Both the position numbers and the translations under genes were made by a program. From DATDAW01 sp036524675 (GTDB taxonomy: Bacteria > Verrucomicrobiota > Verrucomicrobiia > Chthoniobacterales > DASVRZ01), in assembly GCA_036524675.1 (NCBI GenBank), contig DATDBU010000105.1, positions 1 through 64,000 on the forward strand: a stretch of 64,000 bases of DNA, in the 5' to 3' direction. The notes beneath the pieces were generated by a model, which did no database searches, was not told where the DNA came from, and was given only the letters and a program-made list of their open reading frames with translations. Below, piece by piece: positions 54,130 through 61,654 of this stretch. Position 1 is the first letter of the stretch. Each line of letters opens with the position of its first letter.

Positions 54130-55695
54130 ATGAAGCTTCGTCTCGCCATCTTCCTTGCCGTTCTTACGGTAATCCGGCTCGCTATCTGCGGCGCGAACGA
54201 GCTGTCGCCGGACGAAGCGTACTATTATATGTGGTCGCAGCGGCCAGACCTGTCGTATTACTCCAAGGGGCCGGGTGTCGCCATGGCAATTCTGGCTTCG
54301 ACCAAGCTCTTCGGAGCTACGGAATTTGGTGTTCGCTGCTTCAGCCCATTCCTCGCGCTTGGGACGTCGTTGATCGTATTCGCCTTGGCAAAGAGGCTTT
54401 ATAACGAAAAAACGGGGCTCTGGGCCGTGCTTTTGATCCAATGCATCCCCATTTTCAATGCAGGCTCGCTCGTGATGACAATCGACCCGTTGTCGATTTT
54501 TTTCTGGTCGGCTGGGGTGCTGACCTTCTGGCTGGCACTCGAAAAGTCGCCAAAATTTTCTCTCTGGTGGATCGCCACCGGCTTCGCAGTCGGGCTGGGC
54601 GCCCTTTGCAAATACACCAATCTTGCGGCGATCCTTTCCATGATCGCCGTCCTGTTCCTTGTCCCTGCCTGGCGCTCGGAATGGAAACGGCCGGGTATTT
54701 ACATAGCCATTGCGATCGGACTCCTGTGCCTTACGCCACCTGTTGTCTGGAATGCCCAGCACAATTGGATCACCTTTGGCCACTTGAGCGAACGGGGCGG
54801 CCTGGACTCGGGTTTTGCGTTTCACCCGCTCCAACCGCTGGAATTTCTGGCGGCTCATCTCGGGGTCTACTCGCCTCTCATTTTCGGGATGCTGATTGTG
54901 AGTCTCTTCACGGGAATTCGCGGTATACAAACCAATCGCAAGACCGCTTTCCTTATAGCGTTCGCCGTCCCTCTCATTGCGCTGTATTTCGGCCTGTCGT
55001 TCAAAGAAGCGGGCGAGGCAAACTGGACTGCGCCGGCCATGGTCACACTCGCCATTTTTGGTGTTCACGACTGGCTGCGACGCTGTCAAAAATCGGCGTG
55101 GGCAAACAAACTGGTATTCGCCGCGCTGGCACTTGGTGCGCTGATTTCCGTCGCTTTGATCATATCGGAGCCGCTCCGAACCATTGGCGTAAAGTGGCCG
55201 TATGCCTGGGATCCCGGAGCGCGCCTTCGCGGCTGGAAGGAGACCGGCAAAGTGGTTGATGAAGTCCGAAAAGAAGTCGAAGCCAAAACCGGCGCCCCTG
55301 TTTTCCTTATCGCCAACAAATATCAGGTTGCGGCTTCGCTGGCGTGGTATCTGCCCGACAAAACGCCCGCAGAGCTGGGACATCCGCCTGTTTACATTCC
55401 GGAGTCGCAGGTCATCCAGAACCAGTTTTCGTTTTGGCCGAGCTACGATCTTTTCGAAGAAGCGCCGCCGTCTCAGCTCGATCCGTTCAATACGGAGCAA
55501 CAGGGTGTAAATAAGTTCGTGGGCCGCAACGCTTTATATGTCACTGATCGCGCGGAGGGCAAACCGGCCAGCTCTCTCATGCGTGGGTTTGCCCGCTGGG
55601 AATACGTCGGCAGCCGGCAGATCAGTCTCCACGGGATGCCTCTCCGTGAAATTCGCTTTTTTGTTTGTTACGATTATCAAACGTTGCCGCTGTAG
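54130..55695 (+). CDS. ArnT/PMT-like GT39 family glycosyltransferase
   Basis: 521 residues. The N-terminal helix is followed by the classic GT39 motif ELSPDEAYYYMWSQRPDLSY (about 24-43, with Asp-Glu), then SYYSKGPGVAMAIL and EFGVRCFSPFLALG. The second loop has TIDPLSIFFW. The C-terminal soluble part is about 100 residues. It is the clearest ArnT/PMT-type enzyme of the window. It transfers a sugar from an undecaprenyl-phosphate donor to lipid A or another acceptor in the periplasm. A DPM1-like donor synthase is encoded 36 bp downstream. Confidence 0.88.
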   Translation: MKLRLAIFLAVLTVIRLAICGANELSPDEAYYYMWSQRPDLSYYSKGPGVAMAILASTKLFGATEFGVRCFSPFLALGTSLIVFALAKRLYNEKTGLWAVLLIQCIPIFNAGSLVMTIDPLSIFFWSAGVLTFWLALEKSPKFSLWWIATGFAVGLGALCKYTNLAAILSMIAVLFLVPAWRSEWKRPGIYIAIAIGLLCLTPPVVWNAQHNWITFGHLSERGGLDSGFAFHPLQPLEFLAAHLGVYSPLIFGMLIVSLFTGIRGIQTNRKTAFLIAFAVPLIALYFGLSFKEAGEANWTAPAMVTLAIFGVHDWLRRCQKSAWANKLVFAALALGALISVALIISEPLRTIGVKWPYAWDPGARLRGWKETGKVVDEVRKEVEAKTGAPVFLIANKYQVAASLAWYLPDKTPAELGHPPVYIPESQVIQNQFSFWPSYDLFEEAPPSQLDPFNTEQQGVNKFVGRNALYVTDRAEGKPASSLMRGFARWEYVGSRQISLHGMPLREIRFFVCYDYQTLPL

Positions 55696-55731
55696 CCGAG
55701 GTGGTCGATACTGAGCGCCCATTTTTCAGCC

Positions 55732-56427
55732 ATGCCACGCATCTCCGCCGTCATTCCGCTTTACAACGAAGAGGACAATGTTGTCCCGCTCCAGCAGCAG
55801 CTTGAATCCGGCCTCGCTGGATTTGATTACGAAATTATTTTTGTCGATGACGGCTCGAAAGACGCCACTGCAGACCGGATTCAACCCAAACCGGCCGTCC
55901 GTGTCCTGAGATTTGAGAAGAACACCGGCCAAAGTGCCGCCATGTATGCAGGCATCATGGCAGCAGCCGGGGAAATCATCGTTCTGCTCGATGGCGATCT
56001 GCAGAATGATCCTGCTGATATTGCAAAACTTGTGGCCGAAATCGACAAGGGAGCGGACCTTGTTTGCGGCTATCGGGCGAAACGCAGGGACACGGTCGTG
56101 AAGCGCATCACCAGCCGCGTTGCGAACTTCGTTCGAAGCCGTTTCATCGGCGATGGCGTACGCGATACGGGCTGCAGCCTGAAGGCGTTGCGCACTGAAA
56201 CCCGCGAAGCACTCTTTTTGTTTTACGGTATGCACCGTTTCATCCCGGCTTTGATCAAAAGCGCGGGATACAAATTGGTCGAAATCCCCGTCAACCATCG
56301 GCATCGCGTCGCCGGTGTCAGCAAGTACGGCCTCGGTAATCGCGCCTTCAAGGCGACGGCTGACATGTTCGGCGTCGCATGGCTCATCTCGCGCAGGGTG
56401 AATTACAGAATCAAACCTGAGGCCTAG
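55732..56427 (+). CDS. GT2 family glycosyltransferase (DPM1-like polyprenyl-phosphate sugar synthase)
   Basis: 231 residues. Motifs are SAVIPLYNEEDNVVPLQQQL, IIFVDDGSKDATAD, GQSAAMYAGIMAA, LLDGDLQNDPADI and NHRHRVAGVSKYG. These are the ArnC/DPM1 signatures, but the usual pair of C-terminal membrane helices is missing, so it is a soluble or peripheral form. It uses a nucleotide sugar and undecaprenyl phosphate to make the donor for the ArnT-like enzyme before it. Confidence 0.9.
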   Translation: MPRISAVIPLYNEEDNVVPLQQQLESGLAGFDYEIIFVDDGSKDATADRIQPKPAVRVLRFEKNTGQSAAMYAGIMAAAGEIIVLLDGDLQNDPADIAKLVAEIDKGADLVCGYRAKRRDTVVKRITSRVANFVRSRFIGDGVRDTGCSLKALRTETREALFLFYGMHRFIPALIKSAGYKLVEIPVNHRHRVAGVSKYGLGNRAFKATADMFGVAWLISRRVNYRIKPEA

Positions 56428-56438
56428 CCTGAACTTTT

Positions 56439-56471
56439 CGAGGCTGGCACCTAAATAAGGCACCAGCCTCG
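56439..56471. terminator. Hairpin between convergent GT2 and GH32 genes
   Basis: CGAGGCTGG (56439-56447) pairs with CCAGCCTCG (56463-56471), within a longer near-palindrome. There is no T tract on either side. Confidence 0.45.
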
Positions 56472-56496
56472 CATAACCATGCTCGTTACCCTTTAG

Positions 56497-59181
56497 TTAC
56501 TGGCCGTTCCAGATCGAGCGCAGGGGCCAGATCTGCAGGGAGACCAGTCGGGCATTTCCGCCTTTCGCGAAGAGAGCCAGCCCTTCACTGGCAGGGTTCG
56601 GGAAGATTTGATCCGTGAGGGAAGCCGTTCCGTTGCCCCCGAAAATCTCAACGGATGACCAATCGACGAAGATCCGCAGTTTCACCCTGCCGTTTGGTGC
56701 CGGCAGCGGCACAGTTTCCCGGCTCGGGAACAGATTGCTGAAGGACACATCGCCTGATTTGGTTCGGTCCAGGAAGATTTCACCAGCAGGCACGCTGTAG
56801 CCCACGAGCGTTTCTTCGCCCGGACCGGTGCGCACTTTGAATCCAAACTCGGACGCTGTGGACACCTGAAACTCGGCAACGATTTCGAATGCTTTGCCCA
56901 TGTTTGGGAGAGCAGTGGTGCCTGCAGGAATCGAGCCCGTCCGGCGGTAAGCGCTGCCCTGACGGAGTTGGAGCAGCTCCGGGATCGGCGTCTGTTTCAA
57001 CTGAACCTTGCCATCGAGCAGTGTCAGCCCAACATCGCGCGGAATCGTTTGGGCACTGCGCCAAGGGACTGTGGGAATCACGTTTGCGTAGTCCCAATTG
57101 TTCATCCAGGCGATCCAGCGCCGTTTGTTGTCGGGCAGGTTGCTCCAGGAGCTTACGGCATAGAAATCCCGGCCATGATCGATCCAGTTCGCCTGTCCCT
57201 TGGGAACATTGGAGAAGTAGATATCATCCACCAAGAAGTGGCCCCAGCCGCCGTTGTTCTTGTCAACGATCTCGATTTGGGCATCCTGACCAGCAAACTC
57301 GGCCACGTTCCAGGCATTCCAAACCAGGTGTCCGCTGTTCTGGCCAGTGGCACTTTTCACGACTTTTCCGCCGACGAGGAGGTTGACGGCGGTTTCGGTC
57401 GAGAGCGGGACGGCGGCGCTGTCGGCAGCGAGGAATTGATCCACGTTGATGTGCCCCCAGCCACCCGGGTTTTGGTCGACGATTTCGATCTGAGCTTGTT
57501 GCCCGATGTATTGGCTCACATCGAAGGACGCCCAGTTTAAAGTTTCATTTTCCTGACCGGTTGCGGAGTTGACGACCTGACCGTTAACGCGCAGAACCAC
57601 CGCCGTTGCGTCGTTATTGCCAGGGTAGGGGTGATTTCCACCACCGATCAGGAAATTTATGAAAGGCTTGCTGATTGTGAACACCGGCGAGGCAAGAGTG
57701 CCCTGCGGCTGATCGCTTGCATTCGCGAAGGTGTTGATCAGACCCGTGCCTTGGAAGCGGGTGACGGCTTGTTGGCCTCCGATGGCGCCAGTAGCCACGG
57801 GTTGGTTGACCAAGTCACCCGTCGCAGTCCAGCCGAGCTGCTGGTAGGTAGTCGACCCCGGTGCGGGTGGTTCTACGTCAGCGCCAGAGAATGCGAGAAC
57901 GCCGGCAGGCTGGGGGGCTTCGGTGCGGGGGTCATGCGGATGGTTTCCGCCACCGACCAATAAATTGATGTACTTGCTGTTTATTTTGAAAGTAGGCGAC
58001 TGAGCTGTTCCCTCGCTGGGATCGCCACCAAAGAATGTGTCCACATACTGGCTGCCCAGGTACCCGGTTGGTCCGCCCCAACCGACTGGCCCCTGATCCA
58101 CGAAAGCACCGGTCGCGGTCCAGGCGAGACCCGAAAATGTGCTGGTTCCTTCGAAATTCTGGAAAAGGACGCCCGGCGGCGGTGTGCTGGGATCGATCGT
58201 ACTATCGGCTGTGAACCGCGTCCCATCGAAATTTCCGACAAAGTACTGCCCAGCCGATCCGCCTGCCGCTCCGCCCGGGTTGATGCTGACAATGAGCACC
58301 CATTTCTTGGTGCCGCGTGGAGCTCCTTCCACGGGCAGCTCAAACAGATCCGGGCATTCCCATGCGCCGTTTACCCCGTTGGCTGGACCGAAATCGCTCA
58401 GATACGTCCAATTCTTCAGATCCGTTGAGGCATAGAACCGGATTTGACGTTGCCTGGAAAGGGCCAGAGCCATCACCCATCGCTGGGTAGGCGCGTGCCA
58501 GAAGACTTTGGGATCGCGAAATTCCGTGGGAACGACCGAGGGATCCGAGTGCGGATTGATGACGGGGTTGCCCGCGTACGGTGTCCATGTCCGGCCGTTG
58601 TCGGTGCTGAAGGCGATGTTCTGCGCCTGGGTGGCCTGGGGGATGAATGATCCGTTATTGGGGTCGACGCTATCGATCCGATACTGGGTAGTGTAGATGG
58701 CAACCAGCGGTGGGTTGGTTGGGGTGCCAAAGCCGCTGGTATTATTTGTATCCACGACCGCGCTGCCGGAGAAAATTGCAACCGTGTCGGTGGCGGGTAT
58801 GGCGACTGGTAGTTCCTGCCAATGCACCATGTCGGTGCTTACGGCGTGCCCCCAGGAAATGTCGAAACCCCACACATCGCCAAATGGATTGTATTGGTAG
58901 AACAGATGATGCTCGCCCTGGTAACTGACGAGACCATTGGGATCGTTCATCCAATGTTCTGCAGGTGTAAAATGGAACTGTGGACGGTACGGTTCGAGAT
59001 AGGTCGGCGGGACCTGCGCGTGGGCAGGATACGGCGCTGTCAGGAACACGGCAGCCGCAATGGCGGCCGCAGATGACAAGGACGGCAGCGTTTTCGATTT
59101 TGTCCTAAGCTTAAGAACAGGATGGAGAGAAACAGATAGTCTGGAGGTTAAACGCCCAAGCGGAGCGATAGATGGATTCAT
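56497..59181 (-). CDS. Secreted GH32 fructan hydrolase (levanase/inulinase type) with repeat insertion
   Basis: 894 residues, against about 500-650 for plain GH32 enzymes. A long-n-region signal peptide (to about 55) precedes the five-bladed propeller. Motifs: nucleophile WMNDPNG (Asp80), transition-state FRDPKVF (Asp223), acid/base ECPDLF (Glu275). Between FVGNFDGTRFTAD and WIDHGRDFYAVSSWSNLP lies an insertion of about 325 residues (335-662) made of repeated modules (GGGNHP; VVxSATGQ; QIEIVD.N.GGWGH). The GH32 C-terminal sandwich follows. It cleaves beta-fructosidic bonds outside the cytoplasm. The chimeric regulator is divergent, 283 bp away. Confidence 0.92.
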   Translation of the reverse strand: MNPSIAPLGRLTSRLSVSLHPVLKLRTKSKTLPSLSSAAAIAAAVFLTAPYPAHAQVPPTYLEPYRPQFHFTPAEHWMNDPNGLVSYQGEHHLFYQYNPFGDVWGFDISWGHAVSTDMVHWQELPVAIPATDTVAIFSGSAVVDTNNTSGFGTPTNPPLVAIYTTQYRIDSVDPNNGSFIPQATQAQNIAFSTDNGRTWTPYAGNPVINPHSDPSVVPTEFRDPKVFWHAPTQRWVMALALSRQRQIRFYASTDLKNWTYLSDFGPANGVNGAWECPDLFELPVEGAPRGTKKWVLIVSINPGGAAGGSAGQYFVGNFDGTRFTADSTIDPSTPPPGVLFQNFEGTSTFSGLAWTATGAFVDQGPVGWGGPTGYLGSQYVDTFFGGDPSEGTAQSPTFKINSKYINLLVGGGNHPHDPRTEAPQPAGVLAFSGADVEPPAPGSTTYQQLGWTATGDLVNQPVATGAIGGQQAVTRFQGTGLINTFANASDQPQGTLASPVFTISKPFINFLIGGGNHPYPGNNDATAVVLRVNGQVVNSATGQENETLNWASFDVSQYIGQQAQIEIVDQNPGGWGHINVDQFLAADSAAVPLSTETAVNLLVGGKVVKSATGQNSGHLVWNAWNVAEFAGQDAQIEIVDKNNGGWGHFLVDDIYFSNVPKGQANWIDHGRDFYAVSSWSNLPDNKRRWIAWMNNWDYANVIPTVPWRSAQTIPRDVGLTLLDGKVQLKQTPIPELLQLRQGSAYRRTGSIPAGTTALPNMGKAFEIVAEFQVSTASEFGFKVRTGPGEETLVGYSVPAGEIFLDRTKSGDVSFSNLFPSRETVPLPAPNGRVKLRIFVDWSSVEIFGGNGTASLTDQIFPNPASEGLALFAKGGNARLVSLQIWPLRSIWNGQ

Positions 59182-59464
59182 GTAGTCTGGTGAGATGGGG
59201 TTTCCGGATGTTGCGCGAACGGCGCAGCGGGAGGGGAACGGACCCGATCATCGCTGCCAGCGAGAGTAGCCGCAATGAGTAGGACTACTTACGGAACACG
59301 CGGTTTGTGCCAAAATGGAGGACAAGGATGGGCGTGTTCTTCGTCGTCCTTCTAGGTCGTCCTTCTAGGAATGGACGAGAAAGAAACATTAGGATTACGA
59401 GATATCCGAAAAAACTTTGACGGATGCTGCGGAATACGGGACCTTCCGCGAGCGTTTGCACTAA

Positions 59465-61081
59465 ATGGAAATCCCCCCTATTCGGGCTGTGGCCAGGAAC
59501 GCCGAAGTTCCGCCCAACCGGGTGGAAACTGCGGACTCCGGGCTCGGAGCTCTCAAACCTCTGGACTATCCCACGGACGTGGATGAAGCCGAATGGTCCC
59601 GGATTCAGGCTTTCGTGCCTGAAGTGCCAACCAAGGGAAGACCGCCCAAGTATTCCCGGCGTCAAATGGTGAACGCGATCCTGTATGCGAGGGCATCCCG
59701 GTGTCCTTGGCGGATGTTGCCTCACGATTTGCCGCCCTGGAAGGCTGTCTACAACTGTTTCGTTTCGTGGGAAATGGAAGGGGTATGGGCTCAAATCGAG
59801 GGAGTTCTCGATCATAGACGGCGTTCGCGGAAGAATTCCGACAAGGCACTCGAAACCAGCCCAGGTCCGGATTCGAAAGGGAGTGGAAGCGATCCTTCGC
59901 GATCTGCTCGCAAATCGATCGATGGCGGTTTTCCTGCCCTGACGCAGAAGTCTGAGTCGAACGTTTTTACCGTAATCCCAAAAGGATACGGCCAGAATTT
60001 TTGGAAACGTTTTCAGGCCGGCAGTCTTGCAGCGGCTCACGAATACGAAGGTGGTGAGGGTGAAATCCGGGTTTTGTGGAACGATCCGGGCCGGTGGGAG
60101 GACGATTGCAAACGCCAGATCGAGCTCGTCGAAAGCCAGCCTGATCACCATGTCGACGGGGTGCTGCTCGGGCCGCTGGATTGTCGCGCGCTCATTAATC
60201 CCGTCAATCTGGTTCTCAACGCCAATATCCCGGTCGTTATTGCCGATTCAGCACTCGAAAGTGAACAAGTAAAAAGTTTTATTGCTACTGACAACTTTCG
60301 CGGAGGATGTGTCGCCGCCAATCATCTAGGCAATCTTCTTAGCGGGAAAGGTAGTGTGGTCCTCCTGCGGCAGTTGCGGCATTCAGCTAGTACTAACGAC
60401 CGGGCGAACGGATTCCTGCATACATTGAAGAATGAATTTCCACGGATAAAAGTTCTCAGCGCCAATCACTATGCGGGCGGCAGTCAACAGACTGCGTACG
60501 CGGCATCAAGGGATTTGTTAGCCCGTTATGGACCGAAGGTAGACGGAATTTTCGCAGTCAATGAATATGCGGTGGAAGGGATGCTTCGGGCTTTGCGCGA
60601 GGCGGATCTGGCCGCTGGAAAAGTGAAGCTGGTCGGTTTTGACTGCAACCCATATCTCAGAGGTGCGTTAGATAAAGGGGACGTGCACGGGCTCGTCGTC
60701 CAGGATCCCTATGCAATGGGTTATCTAGGCATCCAGGCATTGATCCAGCTCGCGCGGAAAAGACCTGTTCCGGCTACAGCCACGACGCGGCTTCGGTTGG
60801 TGACAGCGAATGATCGCCTCGATCCGGAATTTGATTCTGCGATTCCGGCGCAAATGGATGGGGTGAACGAGGATTCCGTCAAACCCGCCCTTTCGACGCT
60901 ATCTTCGCGAGAGGCGGAGATTCACCGCTGGATCAAGCTGGGTAAACGCGATTCTGAAATAGCGACAATTTTGGGAATCAGCACGCGGACTGTCGAGAAT
61001 CACGTCCACAGGATTCTCCAAAAGCTCATGGTCGAAACGCGAACGGCTGCTGCGATGGTTCCGGTTAGATGCGCAGCGTGA
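59465..61081 (+). CDS. Chimeric regulator: DUF4096 (IS5-type transposase N-terminus) - sugar-binding-protein domain - LuxR HTH
   Basis: 538 residues, one uninterrupted frame. Residues about 35-115 match the N-terminal domain of IS5/IS402 transposases: DYPTDVDEAEWSRIQAFVP, GRPPKYSRRQMVNAILY, CPWRMLPHDLPPWKAVYNCF. A polar linker (116-163) leads into a periplasmic-binding-protein-type domain (about 164-455: FTVIPKGYGQNFWKRFQAGS, NIPVVIADSAL, GIFAVNEYAVEGMLRALREA, VKLVGFDCN). The end (about 475-538) is a LuxR/GerE helix-turn-helix: LSSREAEIHRWIKLGKRDSE, ISTRTVENHVHRILQKL. There is no signal peptide, so it is an intracellular sensor. It probably controls the divergent GH32 gene. Confidence 0.85.
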   Translation: MEIPPIRAVARNAEVPPNRVETADSGLGALKPLDYPTDVDEAEWSRIQAFVPEVPTKGRPPKYSRRQMVNAILYARASRCPWRMLPHDLPPWKAVYNCFVSWEMEGVWAQIEGVLDHRRRSRKNSDKALETSPGPDSKGSGSDPSRSARKSIDGGFPALTQKSESNVFTVIPKGYGQNFWKRFQAGSLAAAHEYEGGEGEIRVLWNDPGRWEDDCKRQIELVESQPDHHVDGVLLGPLDCRALINPVNLVLNANIPVVIADSALESEQVKSFIATDNFRGGCVAANHLGNLLSGKGSVVLLRQLRHSASTNDRANGFLHTLKNEFPRIKVLSANHYAGGSQQTAYAASRDLLARYGPKVDGIFAVNEYAVEGMLRALREADLAAGKVKLVGFDCNPYLRGALDKGDVHGLVVQDPYAMGYLGIQALIQLARKRPVPATATTRLRLVTANDRLDPEFDSAIPAQMDGVNEDSVKPALSTLSSREAEIHRWIKLGKRDSEIATILGISTRTVENHVHRILQKLMVETRTAAAMVPVRCAA

Positions 61082-61140
61082 CGGGAATGTGGTTGAGATT
61101 GCATTTTTGTATTGGTTCCTCGGACGCATTCGACGAGGCG

Positions 61141-61602
61141 CTACGCCTTTCGTACGGTCACGGCAGTCTTGATGGAATTGGCGATGAAACACTGTTCGTG
61201 GGCAGCGTGATGAAGGGCGTCTTCGTCGGCGGGTGAGGGGCGGTGGTCGTTTCCGTACACGATGCGGACATTGAGTGTGATCGCGCTCACCCACGGCACG
61301 CCTGAATCATTTTTTGTCATCACGCCGATCGCTTCGTCCGAGTAACTGTCCACCTGAAAACCTTTCCTGGACGCGAGAAACAGGAACGTAAGCATGTGAC
61401 AGCTCGAAACCGCGGCCACGAACGCTTCCTCAGGATCCACGGCCGCCGAATTGGACCACGGCGCGGGTACGACCGACGGCGACGGTGAGGCAGGCACCTC
61501 GATACCGCTGTCGAAGCGCCACGTGTGTTCGCGCGAATAACGGCCTTTCAGAAAGTCAGGTCCATTTCGAGTCCAATTGATGAAGGCTTTGTGCTCGGAC
61601 AT
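61141..61602 (-). CDS. OsmC-family peroxiredoxin-like protein
   Basis: 153 residues, normal length. The two redox cysteines are in VAAVSSCHMLTFLFLA and HEQCFIANSIKTAV, the latter also a family signature. NSAAVDPEEAFVAA precedes the first. Such proteins reduce organic hydroperoxides in the cytoplasm with a thiol donor. A single gene, divergent from dnaX with 52 bp between start codons. Confidence 0.93.
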   Translation of the reverse strand: MSEHKAFINWTRNGPDFLKGRYSREHTWRFDSGIEVPASPSPSVVPAPWSNSAAVDPEEAFVAAVSSCHMLTFLFLASRKGFQVDSYSDEAIGVMTKNDSGVPWVSAITLNVRIVYGNDHRPSPADEDALHHAAHEQCFIANSIKTAVTVRKA

Positions 61603-61654
61603 TGTGCTACTTTTGACCTTTCACGTTTCATCTTTCACCTTTAAAAATCGCGCC

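Noticed and set aside
53782..55500. 572-codon minus-strand frame opposite the PAP2 and ArnT-like genes
   Set aside because: Rich in Arg/Gln/Asp/His, as antisense frames of hydrophobic membrane genes are. The plus-strand genes carry clear PAP2 and GT39 motifs.
59285..60151. Truncated IS5-family element or minus-strand gene at the regulator's 5' end
   Set aside because: No terminal inverted repeats or target duplication were seen, the transposase catalytic domain is absent, and the plus-strand frame is continuous through to the LuxR end. The minus frame is antisense.
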